Notes: generated from the letters alone by a model not told the origin. A DNA stretch of 64,000 nucleotides from Kitasatospora aureofaciens (GCF_019192735.1 NZ_JAHTKP010000002.1:248001-312000); one strand, 5' to 3'; shown: positions 54,220 to 63,131, counted from the stretch's first letter. Numbers and translations are program-made.

Positions 54220-55296
54220 ATGGCGAACGTGAACCCTGCGAACGGTGGTACCGACCCCGCGCAGGTGGTCCGCACCTGGCCGGACATCCTGGCGGCACTG
54301 TTGAAGGGGGAGGACCTCGACCGCTCGGCCACCGCGTGGGCGATGGACCGGATCATGAGCGGCGAGGCGTCCCCCGTCCAGGTGGCCGGCTTCATGGTCG
54401 CGCTGCGGGCCAAGGGCGAGACGGTCGACGAGATCACCGGTCTGGTCGACGCGATGTACGCGCACGCCGAGCCGCTGGACATCCCCGGCCCGGCGGTGGA
54501 CATCGTCGGCACCGGCGGCGACCGCGCCAAGACCGTCAACATCTCCACGATGTCGGCGATCGTCGCTGCGGCGGCCGGCGCCAAGGTGGTCAAGCACGGC
54601 AACCGGGCGTCCTCCTCGGCCAGCGGGTCCTCGGACGTGCTGGAGAAGCTCGGCATCAGCCTGGACCTGTCGGCCCGGCGGGTGGCCGAGGTGGCCGAGG
54701 AGGTGGGGCTCACCTTCTGCTTCGCGGCCAGGTTCCACCCGTCGATGCGGCACGCCGCGACCGCCCGGCGCGACCTCGGGGTGCCGACCGCGTTCAACAT
54801 CCTCGGCCCGCTGACCAACCCGGCGAAGGTGACCGCGCACGCGATCGGCTGCTTCGACACGCGGCTCGCCGGGCTGATCGCCGGGGTGCTCGCGCGGCGG
54901 GGCTCCAGCGCGCTGGTGTTCCGCGGCGACGACGGCCTGGACGAGCTGACCATCACCACCACCTCGCGGGTGTGGGTCGTACGGGACGGGATCGTCACCG
55001 AGACCGTCTTCGACCCGCGGGACGTCGGCATCGAGCTCGTCGGCATCGAGGCGCTGCGCGGGGCGGACGCCTCGTACAACGCCGAGGTGGCCCGCCGGCT
55101 GCTGGCCGGGGAGCGCGGGCCGGTGCGGGACGCCGTCCTGCTGAACACGGCGGCGGCGCTGGTTGCGCTGGACCTGACCGGGGCGCCGCTCGCCGAGCAG
55201 CTGGCAGCCGGCATGGAGCGGGCCGCGGCGGCAGTTGACTCGGGCGCGGCGCAGGAGCTGCTGCGGCGCTGGTCGGAGGCCACCAGCCGGGGGTGA
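54220..55296 (+). CDS. trpD: Anthranilate phosphoribosyltransferase
   Basis: Second step of tryptophan synthesis: anthranilate plus PRPP. 358 residues from ATG 54220, with GGAG upstream. [20 protein letters not shown] holds the PRPP loop, and [40 protein letters not shown] and [14 protein letters not shown] are family blocks. No other trp gene is adjacent, as is common in Streptomyces. A -10-like TAGGCT lies about 65 bases upstream. Confidence 0.95.
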   Translation: MANVNPANGGTDPAQVVRTWPDILAALLKGEDLDRSATAWAMDRIMSGEASPVQVAGFMVALRAKGETVDEITGLVDAMYAHAEPLDIPGPAVDIVGTGGDRAKTVNISTMSAIVAAAAGAKVVKHGNRASSSASGSSDVLEKLGISLDLSARRVAEVAEEVGLTFCFAARFHPSMRHAATARRDLGVPTAFNILGPLTNPAKVTAHAIGCFDTRLAGLIAGVLARRGSSALVFRGDDGLDELTITTTSRVWVVRDGIVTETVFDPRDVGIELVGIEALRGADASYNAEVARRLLAGERGPVRDAVLLNTAAALVALDLTGAPLAEQLAAGMERAAAAVDSGAAQELLRRWSEATSRG

Positions 55297-55400
55297 AGCG
55301 GTAGTTGGGGCCCGTGCCGGAGCGCCGGTACGGGCTCTTCAGCGCCCCGAGGCACCGGGTCCGAGCGGGCGAGCACACAGTCCGGATGGTGGATGTCTGT

Positions 55401-55429
55401 TTGACCATCGAGTGGGTGCGACCTAGAGT
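55401..55429 (+). promoter_or_regulatory. Housekeeping-type promoter of the SAM-IV leader
   Basis: TTGACC at 55401-55406 and TAGAGT at 55424-55429 with a 17-base spacer fit the sigma-70 (HrdB) consensus. The start of transcription would fall right at the 5' edge of the riboswitch. Confidence 0.7.
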
Positions 55430-55434
55430 CTTCG

Positions 55435-55520
55435 CCAGGTCATGAGTGACAGCACCAAGCCCCAGCTTGCTGTCCGGCAACCCTCCGTCCGTGGCGGGGT
55501 GCCCTGGGTGAGGACCGGGT
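55435..55520 (+). ncRNA. SAM-IV riboswitch
   Basis: The leader contains GGTCATGAGTGACAGC, then GCTGTCCGGCAACCCTCC, then GTGGCGGGGTGCCCTGGGTG and GAGGACC. GGTC at 55438-55441 closes with GACC at 55513-55516 as P1; GACAGC and GCTGTC form an internal stem. The CCGGCAACCCTCC and GGGGTGCC core matches my memory of the actinobacterial SAM-IV family. It binds S-adenosylmethionine and is expected to turn down the class V aminotransferase gene that follows. Confidence 0.85.
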
Positions 55521-55607
55521 CGCGTGGCATTCCGTCTGCGCGGCAAGCGCGGACGCCCGATGACTAGCACTCCCGGGGTCCCTCGACCTCCGAAGGAGTG
55601 CATCCTC

Positions 55608-56975
55608 ATGTCTGTCGCCATCGAAATCTGCGCCCCGCTCGCCGTTCTCGGCCACGACGTCCAGGTCCCACTCGCCAGCGGCGCGAAGGTCGGCTACGCG
55701 GCGCTCGACTACGCGGCGAGCTCCCCGGCGCTCCAGCGGGTGTGGGACGACGTCGCCGCGTACGTCCCCTACTACGGCAGCGTGCACCGCGGCGCCGGGT
55801 ACCTCTCCCAGCTGTCCACCGACCTGTTCGAGCAGAGCCGCCGGACCGTCGCGGAGTTCCTCGGCCTGCGCGAGGGCGACCAGGTGGTCTTCACCCGCGC
55901 CACCACCGACTCGCTCAACCTGCTCGCCGGCGCTGTCCCGGCGGGCACCCGGGTGTTCGCCTTCGAGACCGAGCACCACGCCTCGCTGCTGCCCTGGGCC
56001 CACGCCGGGCTCAGCGTCACCTACCTGCGCGCGCCGCGCTCGCACGCCGAGGCCGTCGCCGCGCTGGACGCCGCGCTCGCCGAGGCGCCCGAGGGCCCCA
56101 AGCTGCTCTGCGTCACCGGCGCCTCCAACGTCACCGGGGAGCTGTGGCCGGTCGCCGAGCTGACCGCGACCGCGCACCGGCACGGGGCCCGGGTCGTGCT
56201 GGACGCCGCGCAGCTCGCCCCGCACCACCGGGTCTCGGTGGCCGAGCTGGACGTCGACTGGATCGCCTTCTCCGGCCACAAGATCTACGCGCCGTTCGGC
56301 GCCGGGGTGCTGGCCGGCCGGGCGGACTGGCTGGACGCGGCCGAGCCGTACCTGGCCGGCGGCGGGGCGACCCGGACGGTGGCCCGGGAGACCGACGGCT
56401 CGGTGGCCGTCGCCTGGCACACCGGCCCGGCCCGGCACGAGGCCGGCTCGCCGAACGTGATCGGCGCCTACGCGATCGCCTCGGCCTGCCGGGCGCTGTC
56501 CGAGGCCGGTTTCGACGCGCTGGAGACCCGCGAGCAGGCGCTGATCGCCCGGCTGAAGGCGGGGCTGGCGGAGATCCCGCAGGTCAAGGTGCTGAGCCTG
56601 TTCGGCGCAGACGCGGCGCGGGTGGGCGTGCTGTCCTTCGTCGTCCAGGGCTGGAACAGCTCGCACTTCTCGGCCGCGCTCTCCGCCGAGTACGGCATCG
56701 GGGTGCGGGACGGCCTGTTCTGCGCGCACCCGCTGGTGCGGACGCTGCTGAGTGACGACGCGCCGGCTGTTGTCTCGACGTGTGGCGCGCCCGAGCCGTC
56801 GCTGCCGGGCGAGCGCAGCCTCAACGCGATCCGGGTGAGCTTCGGCGCCGGGACGCCGGACGAGCACATCGACCGCTTCCTGACCGCCGTCCGCGAGCTG
56901 GTCACGGACGGTGCGGCGTGGAACTACCGCAACGAGGGCGGCCGTTGCGTCGTCGACACGCGCCGGGAGGGCTGA
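55608..56975 (+). CDS. Class V aminotransferase / cysteine-desulfurase-like PLP enzyme
   Basis: 455 residues from ATG 55608, with GAAGGAG nine bases upstream. Fold-type I PLP marks are YYGSVHRGAGYLSQLSTDLF, FTRATTDSLNLLAGAVPAGT, LDAAQLAPHHRVSV and DWIAFSGHKIYAPFGAGVLA with the PLP lysine; CTGASNVTGELWPV is also typical. The SAM-IV riboswitch in front points to sulfur amino acid metabolism rather than general transamination. A C-terminal Cys-containing stretch (VRDGLFCAHPLVRTLL) aligns with the persulfide or substrate loop of this branch. Exact reaction unknown. Confidence 0.85.
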   Translation: MSVAIEICAPLAVLGHDVQVPLASGAKVGYAALDYAASSPALQRVWDDVAAYVPYYGSVHRGAGYLSQLSTDLFEQSRRTVAEFLGLREGDQVVFTRATTDSLNLLAGAVPAGTRVFAFETEHHASLLPWAHAGLSVTYLRAPRSHAEAVAALDAALAEAPEGPKLLCVTGASNVTGELWPVAELTATAHRHGARVVLDAAQLAPHHRVSVAELDVDWIAFSGHKIYAPFGAGVLAGRADWLDAAEPYLAGGGATRTVARETDGSVAVAWHTGPARHEAGSPNVIGAYAIASACRALSEAGFDALETREQALIARLKAGLAEIPQVKVLSLFGADAARVGVLSFVVQGWNSSHFSAALSAEYGIGVRDGLFCAHPLVRTLLSDDAPAVVSTCGAPEPSLPGERSLNAIRVSFGAGTPDEHIDRFLTAVRELVTDGAAWNYRNEGGRCVVDTRREG

Positions 56976-56981
56976 CCGGTC

Positions 56982-57263
56982 CTACTCGTCCAGGCCGAGT
57001 GCGAACGCGGCCTCCAGGTCGTGCTGGGAGTAGGTGCGGAAGGCGATCTGGGTCTCGGTGTGGGCCACGCCCGGGACCTTGTTCAGCCGGCCCGGGATGA
57101 CCTCGGCCAGGTCGTCGTGCTTGCGCACCCGCACCATCGCCACCAGGTCGTAGCCGCCGGTCACCGAGTACACCTCGCTGACGCCCTCGATGGCCGCGAT
57201 GGCCTCGGCGATCTCCGGGATGCGGTCGACACTGGTCTTGATCAGGACGATGGCGGTGATCAC
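56982..57263 (-). CDS. Stand-alone Lrp/AsnC ligand-binding (RAM) domain protein
   Basis: 93 residues from GTG 57263, with AAAGGAG eight bases upstream. The whole protein is one RAM domain: ITAIVLIKTSVDRIPEIAEA, SEVYSVTGGYDLVAMVRVRK, VAHTETQIAFRTYSQHDLEA. It has no DNA-binding part, so it may modulate full-length Lrp proteins by forming mixed oligomers or act as an amino acid sensor. It ends seven bases from the convergent aminotransferase gene. Confidence 0.88.
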   Translation of the reverse strand: MITAIVLIKTSVDRIPEIAEAIAAIEGVSEVYSVTGGYDLVAMVRVRKHDDLAEVIPGRLNKVPGVAHTETQIAFRTYSQHDLEAAFALGLDE

Positions 57264-57304
57264 TGTTCGGGCTCCTTTGTGGGGTGCCGCCAGCGTATCG
57301 GGCG

Positions 57305-58087
57305 TCAGCCGGGTCGTCGCGGGGGGTGGCTGACCACCGTGCAGGCGTAGAGGAAGCCCGCCGAGAAGCCGATGACGTGGACCAGGTAGGCGACCCCCGG
57401 GCCGGCCGAGTGCACCGACCACCACTGCAGGGCGAACCAGAGGCCGAGCACCAGCCAGGCCGGGAAGCGCAGCGGAAGGAAGAGGAGCAGCGGGACGAGC
57501 GTGGTCACCCGGGAGCGCGGGTGGAAGCGCAGATAGGCGCCGAGGACGGCGGAGATCGCGCCGGAGGCGCCGATCAGCACCCGGGTCGAGTCCGCCGAGT
57601 GCGCCTCGGCGAGGGCGAAGCCGTACGTGGCCAGGCTGCCGGCGGCCAGGTAGAAGAGGACGAACCGGGCCCGGCCGAGGCGCCGTTCGACGGTGGGGCC
57701 GAAGACATAGAGGAAGAGCAGGTTGCCGGACAGGTGCAGCCAGCCGGCGTGCAGGAAGAGCCCGCTGAGGACGGAGAGCGCCGGGTGCTTGCCCGGGGTG
57801 GGGGCGGCCGGGCAGCCGGGGAGCGGGTCCGGGGCCTCGGCCAGCTGTTCGGCGGTCAGCGGGCGCCCGGCCAGCAGCTCGGCGGGGACGGCGCCCCAGC
57901 GCTGCTCGTACCGCTGCTCGGCGCAGGCCCGGGCCGGCCCGGTGCCGTACAGCGGGTTGAGTCCGGCGGCCGGGCCGAGCAGGAAGACCAGGGTGTTGAC
58001 CGCGATCAGGGCGTAGGTGACCGCCGGTGCGGGCGCGGCCGGGCCGCCGTCCTGCGTGTCGGTGTGGCCGGAGGCCGCGAGCGCCAT
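57305..58087 (-). CDS. Rhomboid-family intramembrane serine protease
   Basis: 260 residues from ATG 58087 (ATG 58123 possible) with six membrane helices. HAGWLHLSGNLLFLYVFGPT gives the His/Asn of helix 2, VLIGASGAISAVLGAYL the catalytic serine in GASG, and AYLVHVIGFSAGFLYA the catalytic histidine. A 60-residue extracytoplasmic loop between helices 1 and 2 contains two cysteines. Substrates are unknown. The RAM-domain gene follows 41 bases downstream in the same direction. Confidence 0.88.
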   Translation of the reverse strand: MALAASGHTDTQDGGPAAPAPAVTYALIAVNTLVFLLGPAAGLNPLYGTGPARACAEQRYEQRWGAVPAELLAGRPLTAEQLAEAPDPLPGCPAAPTPGKHPALSVLSGLFLHAGWLHLSGNLLFLYVFGPTVERRLGRARFVLFYLAAGSLATYGFALAEAHSADSTRVLIGASGAISAVLGAYLRFHPRSRVTTLVPLLLFLPLRFPAWLVLGLWFALQWWSVHSAGPGVAYLVHVIGFSAGFLYACTVVSHPPRRPG

Positions 58088-58289
58088 GCGGCCAAGCATC
58101 CCTCGGGCCGCGGTGTGTGACACCGCGCTGTACGGCAGGTGGAGCAGCGATCACGATCCCTCGAACCGGTGGCCGCGATGGTTGCCCCAGGCAATAGGCT
58201 TGGGGCGGGCATTCCCGCCTCCCGCCGCCGACGCCGGGGCTCCGGGGGGAGCGCCTAGCCCACGCAGGGACCACCCGAGAGGACCCCCG

Positions 58290-58568
58290 ATGACCGTCCC
58301 CGCCCTGACCGCCGAGACGCGCTGGCGCTGCACCCTGTGCAGCAACCTCACCCGCTTCGACGTGACCCGCACCGCGCGGGTGACCGAGTTCCTGCACTTC
58401 GACCTGGCCGGCGAGTCCAAGGTCGAGGAGATCGAGGTGCTGAGCGAGACGATCGAGTCGGTGCGCTGCCGCTGGTGCAACGCGGTGGACCAGGTCGAGC
58501 TGGTCGCCCGTCCGGGTGCCGAGGGTCCGGGGGCAGAGGATACAGCGGTCGCGGCCGAGCAGGGTTGA
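58290..58568 (+). CDS. Small zinc-ribbon protein
   Basis: 92 residues from ATG 58290, with GAGAGGACC upstream. Two CxxC knuckles, WRCTLCSNLTRF at residues 12-23 and VRCRWCNAV at about 58-66, should bind one zinc ion. FDVTRTARVTEFLHFDLAGE and ESKVEEIEVLSETIE lie between them. The C-terminus is acidic and Ala-rich. Probably a conserved actinobacterial protein; role unknown. It precedes the NYN-domain gene by 136 bases. Confidence 0.75.
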   Translation: MTVPALTAETRWRCTLCSNLTRFDVTRTARVTEFLHFDLAGESKVEEIEVLSETIESVRCRWCNAVDQVELVARPGAEGPGAEDTAVAAEQG

Positions 58569-58704
58569 TGCCCCGCCGGTGCGGTGGACGGTGCACGGCG
58601 CGGCCGTCCACCGCACGGGACAATACAGACAAGACGCACGGAGCGTGACGACAGGGCGGCGGCCGCCGGGCCGCGCCCGTTGGACCAGGATCGGAGCCGA
58701 GGAC

Positions 58705-60153
58705 GTGGTGGACGCAGCGAGGGAGCCCGCCGAACCGCAGGGGCGGCAGCCCGCTGCGGACGGGCAGGCGCCGGCCGCTGAGGCGGCGGAGACCGTCGTC
58801 GGGACCGCTGCGTCCGAGTCCGACGAGGCGGCCGGCCGCCCGGTCGAGAAGCTCGACCGGCCGCTGCCCGAGGGCGTGCGCCGGCGCGTGGTCGGCCTGG
58901 CGGCGGACGCGCTCGGCGGACTGCCGCCGGGCGAGCTGCCGCAGAGCCTCCGTCAGTACGCCAAGTTCACCCCGGCCCGGCGGGCCAAGTACGCGGCCAC
59001 CGCGCTGGCCGCGGCGCTGGAGTCCGAGCCTGCCTTTCGGGTGCGGATAGCGGAGCGGCTGCGGCTGGGCCAGCCGGATCTGGTGAAGGCGCTGGAGTCG
59101 GGCAGCGTCCCCGGCGCCGCCGATCCGATGGACGTCGCGGCCGCCGCCTACCTGGTGCGGCCGGCGGGCTGGAGCCGGCTGGTCGCCGAGGCGGGCGAGG
59201 AGGCCGAGCGGGCCGGCGCCGAGGGGGCGGCGGCGGAGGCGACCCGGCTGGCGGAGAAGCTGCAGGCGGAGCTGTCCGAGGTGCGGGCCGCCGCGCGGGC
59301 GGACCTGGAGCGGCAGCGGGCCGAGTCGGAGCACGTTCGCCGGGAGGCCGACTCGCTCCGCAAGAAGGTGCGTTCGCTGGAGAGCGACACCCGTCGGGCG
59401 CAGGCCGAGGCCCGTCGGCTGGCCGGGGAGCTGGAGGGGCTGCGGGCGCAGGCTGCGGCCGAGCGGAGCGCGGCCGAGAGCGAGGCGCGGCGGCTGCGGC
59501 ACCGGGTCAGCGAGCTGGAGAACGCCGCCGAGCAGGGCCGCCGGTCGGCCCGCGAGGGGCGCAGCGTCGAGGACATGCGGCTGCGGCTGCTGCTGGACAC
59601 CATGCTGCAGTCGGCGCAGGGGCTCCAGCGGGAGCTGGCGCTGCCGGTGTCGCAGATCCGCCCGGCGGATCTGGTGGAGGCGGTCGTGCCGGGCGCGGCC
59701 TCTCCGCACGACGTGGCCCGGCGCGGGCTGGCGGAGGACGATCCGGCACTGCTGGACCAGCTGCTGGCGATCCCGCAGGTGCACCTGGTGGTGGACGGCT
59801 ACAACGTGACCAAGACCGGCTATCCGACGCTGCCGCTGGAGCAGCAGCGGATCCGGCTGCTGGGCGGGCTGGCGATGCTGGCCCAGCGCACCCAGGCGGA
59901 GGTCACCTGTGTGTTCGACGGGCAGGACCTGGACGTGCCGGTCATCATGGCGCCGCCGCGCGGGGTCCGGGTGCGGTTCAGCCGGACCGGGGAGACGGCG
60001 GACGAGCTGATCCGCCGCTTGGTGCGGGCGGAGCCGCAGGGGCGTCCGGTGGTGGTGGTCTCCACCGACCGGGAGGTTGCGGAGGGCGTGCGGAAGGCCG
60101 GCGCGCGCCCCGTGGCTTCGGTGCTGCTGCTGAACCGGCTGGCGCGGCCCTGA
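58705..60153 (+). CDS. NYN-domain (YacP-like) ribonuclease family protein with coiled coil
   Basis: 482 residues from GTG 58705 (GGAG ten bases upstream; a second GTG follows). A polar Ala/Glu-rich start leads into a helical DUF-like part (PLPEGVRRRVVGLAADALGG, QSLRQYAKFTPARRAKYAAT). A coiled coil covers about residues 165-285. The C-terminal NYN domain has acidic metal residues in VHLVVDGYNVTKTGYPTLPL, EVTCVFDGQDLDVP and VVVVSTDREVAEGV. YacP/Rae1-like NYN proteins cut RNA, Rae1 at the ribosome. RNase activity is inferred from the intact aspartates. Confidence 0.85.
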   Translation: MVDAAREPAEPQGRQPAADGQAPAAEAAETVVGTAASESDEAAGRPVEKLDRPLPEGVRRRVVGLAADALGGLPPGELPQSLRQYAKFTPARRAKYAATALAAALESEPAFRVRIAERLRLGQPDLVKALESGSVPGAADPMDVAAAAYLVRPAGWSRLVAEAGEEAERAGAEGAAAEATRLAEKLQAELSEVRAAARADLERQRAESEHVRREADSLRKKVRSLESDTRRAQAEARRLAGELEGLRAQAAAERSAAESEARRLRHRVSELENAAEQGRRSAREGRSVEDMRLRLLLDTMLQSAQGLQRELALPVSQIRPADLVEAVVPGAASPHDVARRGLAEDDPALLDQLLAIPQVHLVVDGYNVTKTGYPTLPLEQQRIRLLGGLAMLAQRTQAEVTCVFDGQDLDVPVIMAPPRGVRVRFSRTGETADELIRRLVRAEPQGRPVVVVSTDREVAEGVRKAGARPVASVLLLNRLARP

Positions 60154-60364
60154 CCTGGCGGGACCGCGGTTCGGTCCGGATGATGCCTGGTCAGCGTCCG
60201 GTTTGCGGTGATGTGGGGATTAGGTGAAGTCACTCCGGGGGTTAGGGGTTCAACCCTTTGGGGGAGTGGCGGAACGCCTAGATCTTCACTAGGGTCAGGC
60301 GGCAAACCTATTTTCCGGATTCTCACCCGATCAGGTGAGGCCGATGGAAGAAGGAGTCGGTCCC

Positions 60365-61402
60365 TTGGCCTCCCACCGCCGTCCCAAGCAGCCGAGCCGC
60401 GCGCGGGTCTCCGTGCTCACCGCTGCCGCGGCGACCGCGGTCGCCCTCTCCGCGCAGGTCGCCGCGCACGCCGCGCCGCAGCCGAACAAGACGGACGTCA
60501 AGGCGCAGATCGACCAGCTCCAGCAGGAGCAGGAGCAGGCGGCCGAGAAGTACAACGGCGCCAAGGAGCGGGCCGACCAGCTGCGCAAGCAGGCCGACCA
60601 GCTGCAGGACCAGGTGGCACGCGGCCAGGAGCAGATGACCCAGCTTCAGACCGGCCTCGCCGGGGTGGCGGGCGAGCAGTACCGCACCGGCGGCATCGAC
60701 CCGTCCGTCCAGCTGATGCTTTCCTCCGACCCGTCCAACTACCTGGCCAAGGCCTCCAGCGTGCAGCAGGCCAGCACCAGCGAGACCGAGGCGCTCAAGG
60801 GCCTGCTGGACCAGCAGCGCCGGCTCGACCAGGAGAAGGCCGAGGCCGCCGCGGTGCTCGCCTCGCTCGACTCGACCACCAAGGACCTGAACCAGGCCAA
60901 GGCGGACGTCAACGCGAAGCTCAAGGCGGCGCAGGACCTGCTGAACTCGCTCAGTGCCTCCGAGCGCGCCGCGCTGAAGGCCCAGCAGGCGCAGGACGAC
61001 CGCGCCTCGCGCGGCAGCGACCGGGTCGACCTCAGCAGCCTGCCGCCGGCGAGCGGGTACGCGGCCGTGGCCGTCGCCAAGGCGATGAGCAAGCAGGGTT
61101 CGGCGTACGTGTGGGGCGCCACCGGGGAGAACACCTTCGACTGCTCGGGCCTGATGCTCTGGGCGTACGGGAAGGCCGGCGTCTCGCTGCCCCGCACCTC
61201 GCAGGAGCAGGGCAACGTCGGCACCAGGGTGCCTTCGCTGGACCAGGCCCAGCCCGGCGACCTCGTCGTCTACGGCAGCGACCGGCACCACGTCGCGATG
61301 TACATCGGCAACGGCATGGTGGTGCACGCGCCGCACACCGGTGATGTGGTCAAGGTGATGAAGGCCGACGCGATGCCGATCAACACCATCCGCCGGGTCT
61401 GA
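60365..61402 (+). CDS. Secreted NlpC/P60 peptidoglycan hydrolase, paralog 1
   Basis: 345 residues from TTG 60365. The ribosome site GAAGGAG and the homologous start of paralog 2 (ASHRRPK) support this rare start over ATG 60344. A signal peptide (VSVLTAAAATAVALSAQ, cut after AHA) is followed by a long Gln/Glu/Lys-rich coiled coil (about 40-215). The NlpC/P60 domain has NTFDCSGLMLWAYGKAG with the catalytic cysteine and DRHHVAMYIGNGMVVHAP with the histidines. It cleaves peptide stems of the wall as a D,L-endopeptidase. First of three tandem paralogs. Confidence 0.93.
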   Translation: MASHRRPKQPSRARVSVLTAAAATAVALSAQVAAHAAPQPNKTDVKAQIDQLQQEQEQAAEKYNGAKERADQLRKQADQLQDQVARGQEQMTQLQTGLAGVAGEQYRTGGIDPSVQLMLSSDPSNYLAKASSVQQASTSETEALKGLLDQQRRLDQEKAEAAAVLASLDSTTKDLNQAKADVNAKLKAAQDLLNSLSASERAALKAQQAQDDRASRGSDRVDLSSLPPASGYAAVAVAKAMSKQGSAYVWGATGENTFDCSGLMLWAYGKAGVSLPRTSQEQGNVGTRVPSLDQAQPGDLVVYGSDRHHVAMYIGNGMVVHAPHTGDVVKVMKADAMPINTIRRV

Positions 61403-61442
61403 CGCCCCGACACGCCCGCGGCCCGTGGAAGGCCCTGTGATC

Positions 61443-61470
61443 CGCGCCACCTCCGCCCGGGGGTGGCGCG
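61443..61470 (+). terminator. Terminator of NlpC/P60 paralog 1
   Basis: CGCGCCACC at 61443-61451 pairs with GGTGGCGCG at 61462-61470, with a ten-base loop, 41 bases after the stop. Confidence 0.6.
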
Positions 61471-61609
61471 TTCGCTTCCGTGCGCTTCGTGCCTGTGTGC
61501 TTCGTGGCCGCAGGGTGAGAGGCGGTCAGCTTTGCGTACGACGGCGATCACCATCAGTCATATTCACAAATGAACTTGGTAATTCTTCCGTCTTTTTTCT
61601 GACAAGGAT

Positions 61610-61639
61610 TTGAACGGATCACGGTTCAGTTACTAGGGT
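61610..61639 (+). promoter_or_regulatory. Promoter of the riboswitch-controlled NlpC/P60 gene
   Basis: TTGAAC at 61610-61615 and TAGGGT at 61634-61639, 18 bases apart, form a good sigma-70-type promoter. Transcription would begin near 61646, about 270 bases before the start codon, so the mRNA carries the complete riboswitch. Confidence 0.65.
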
Positions 61640-61769
61640 CGTGCCCCGAACCACCGCACTGTCGATCACCCAGCCTGGGTGGCGGCGGTGGTTTCCGTCG
61701 AGTTCGTGAAGCAGCGGGACAGGTCGAAGCGCCTGTCCGACAGGGGAGCCCAGCAGTCGGGGGCGCTGT

Positions 61770-61905
61770 GGAGCGGAGCCGGGGAACCACGTTCCTCCGG
61801 GGTGAATCGGCGCCAGGTCGGCCGGTGGAACGGCCGTGAGGCGTCGTAGGGCATGCTTCCGGCCCGAACCCGTCAGCTCACCCGGTAGGCGGCCGTAGGA
61901 AGAAG
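61770..61905 (+). ncRNA. c-di-AMP riboswitch (ydaO/yuaA type)
   Basis: The leader contains the core blocks of this RNA: GAGCCGGGGAACCAC (61777 on), CCGGGGTGAATCGG (61797 on), a variable stem GGCCGGTGGAACGGCC, GTAGGGCATGCTTCCGGCCC, then GAACCCGTCAGCTCACCCGG followed by TAGGCGG and a purine-rich end. These match my memory of the ydaO consensus as found in front of rpf and NlpC/P60 genes in Streptomyces. Binding of c-di-AMP is expected to switch the gene off. The ribosome site GAAGGAG follows at once. Confidence 0.9.
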
Positions 61906-61917
61906 GAGTCCGCCTTC

Positions 61918-63078
61918 GTGGCGTCCCATCGTCGTCCCAAGCCCGCCGGCCGTGCCCGGGTGTCCTTCATGACCGGTGTCGCTGCAGCAGCCGTCGCGCT
62001 CTCCGCGCAGTCCGGCGCCCACGCCGACCCGGCGCCGACCAAGGACCAGGTCAAGGAGCAGGTCGACCAGCTCAACCAGCAGGCCGAGGTCGCGACCGAG
62101 AAGTACGACGCCGCCCAGGCCAAGCAGCAGGAGCTGCAGAAGCAGGTCGGCACCCTGCAGGACCAGGTGGCGCGCCAGCAGGCCCAGGTGACCGACCTGC
62201 AGGGCGGCCTCGCCGAGATCGCCGGCGAACAGTACCGCAACGGGGGCATATCCCCGACCGTGCAGCTGATGCTCTCCTCCAAGCCGGACAACTTCCTCAG
62301 CCAGGCCGACGCCCTGAACCAGGCCGGCAGCACCCAGAAGGGCCAGCTGAAGCAGCTCCAGGACCAGCAGCGCAAGCTGGACCAGGACCGCAACGAGGCC
62401 CAGGGCAAGCTCGCCGAGCTGGACGCCACCACCACCCAGCTGAAGGCCGCCAAGGACGAGGTCCAGGGCAAGCTCAAGGCCGCCCAGGACCTGCTCAACT
62501 CCCTGACCGAGCAGGAGCGCCAGGCGCTCCGCGCCGCCGAGGAGAAGGCCGCCGCCGACGCGAAGGCCAAGGCGGACGCCGCGCAGGCCGCCCAGCAGGC
62601 CGCTCAGCAGGCCGCCGACCGCGCCTCCCGCGACAGCAGCCGCGCCAACCTGGGCTCGCAGTCGTCCTCGTCGAAGCCGTCCTCGTCGCCGTCCTCCTCG
62701 CCGGTCGCCAAGCCCGCCCCCGGCAGCTCGATCGGTGCCGCCGCGCTGTCGTACGCCGCCACCAAGGTCGGCAGCCCGTACGGCTGGGGCGACACCGGTC
62801 CGAACTCCTTCGACTGCTCCGGCCTGATGGTCTGGGCGTTCGACCAGGCCGGTGCGACCCTGCCGCGCACCTCGCAGGCGCAGGCCGGCGCCGGCACCCG
62901 GATCGGCACGGACCTCTCCCAGGCCCAGCCCGGCGACCTGCTGATCTTCTTCGGCGACGCCCACCACGTCGGCATCTACGCGGGCAACGGCCAGGTGCTG
63001 CACGCGCCGAAGCCGGGGGCCTTCGTTCGCTACGAGGCGGTCAGCAACATGCCGCTGTCCTCCATCGTGCGGGTCTGA
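61918..63078 (+). CDS. Secreted NlpC/P60 peptidoglycan hydrolase, paralog 2, under c-di-AMP control
   Basis: 386 residues from GTG 61918. A signal peptide (FMTGVAAAAVALSAQSGAHA) leads into a coiled coil of about 190 residues rich in Gln and Lys (KDQVKEQVDQLNQQAEVATE). An Ala/Lys heptad-like stretch, a Ser-rich linker (SSSSKPSSSPSSSP) and the NlpC/P60 domain follow, with NSFDCSGLMVWAFDQAG (catalytic Cys) and DAHHVGIYAGNGQVLHAP (His residues). It is longer than paralog 1 because of the linker. It is a wall hydrolase whose synthesis should follow c-di-AMP level. Confidence 0.95.
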   Translation: MASHRRPKPAGRARVSFMTGVAAAAVALSAQSGAHADPAPTKDQVKEQVDQLNQQAEVATEKYDAAQAKQQELQKQVGTLQDQVARQQAQVTDLQGGLAEIAGEQYRNGGISPTVQLMLSSKPDNFLSQADALNQAGSTQKGQLKQLQDQQRKLDQDRNEAQGKLAELDATTTQLKAAKDEVQGKLKAAQDLLNSLTEQERQALRAAEEKAAADAKAKADAAQAAQQAAQQAADRASRDSSRANLGSQSSSSKPSSSPSSSPVAKPAPGSSIGAAALSYAATKVGSPYGWGDTGPNSFDCSGLMVWAFDQAGATLPRTSQAQAGAGTRIGTDLSQAQPGDLLIFFGDAHHVGIYAGNGQVLHAPKPGAFVRYEAVSNMPLSSIVRV

Positions 63079-63095
63079 TCCCCGACCAAGCCCTC

Positions 63096-63131
63096 GCAGG
63101 CCCGGTCTTCCTCCCGGAAGGCCGGGCCTGC
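63096..63131 (+). terminator. Terminator of NlpC/P60 paralog 2
   Basis: A 16-bp stem, 63096-63111 with 63116-63131 (one G-U pair), tetraloop TCCC, followed by GGCTTTT. Confidence 0.82.

Noticed and set aside
60170..60364. c-di-AMP riboswitch in front of NlpC/P60 paralog 1
   Set aside because: The GGGGAACC, GGGGTGAAT and CCCGAACCCGTCAGCT blocks seen before paralog 2 are missing.
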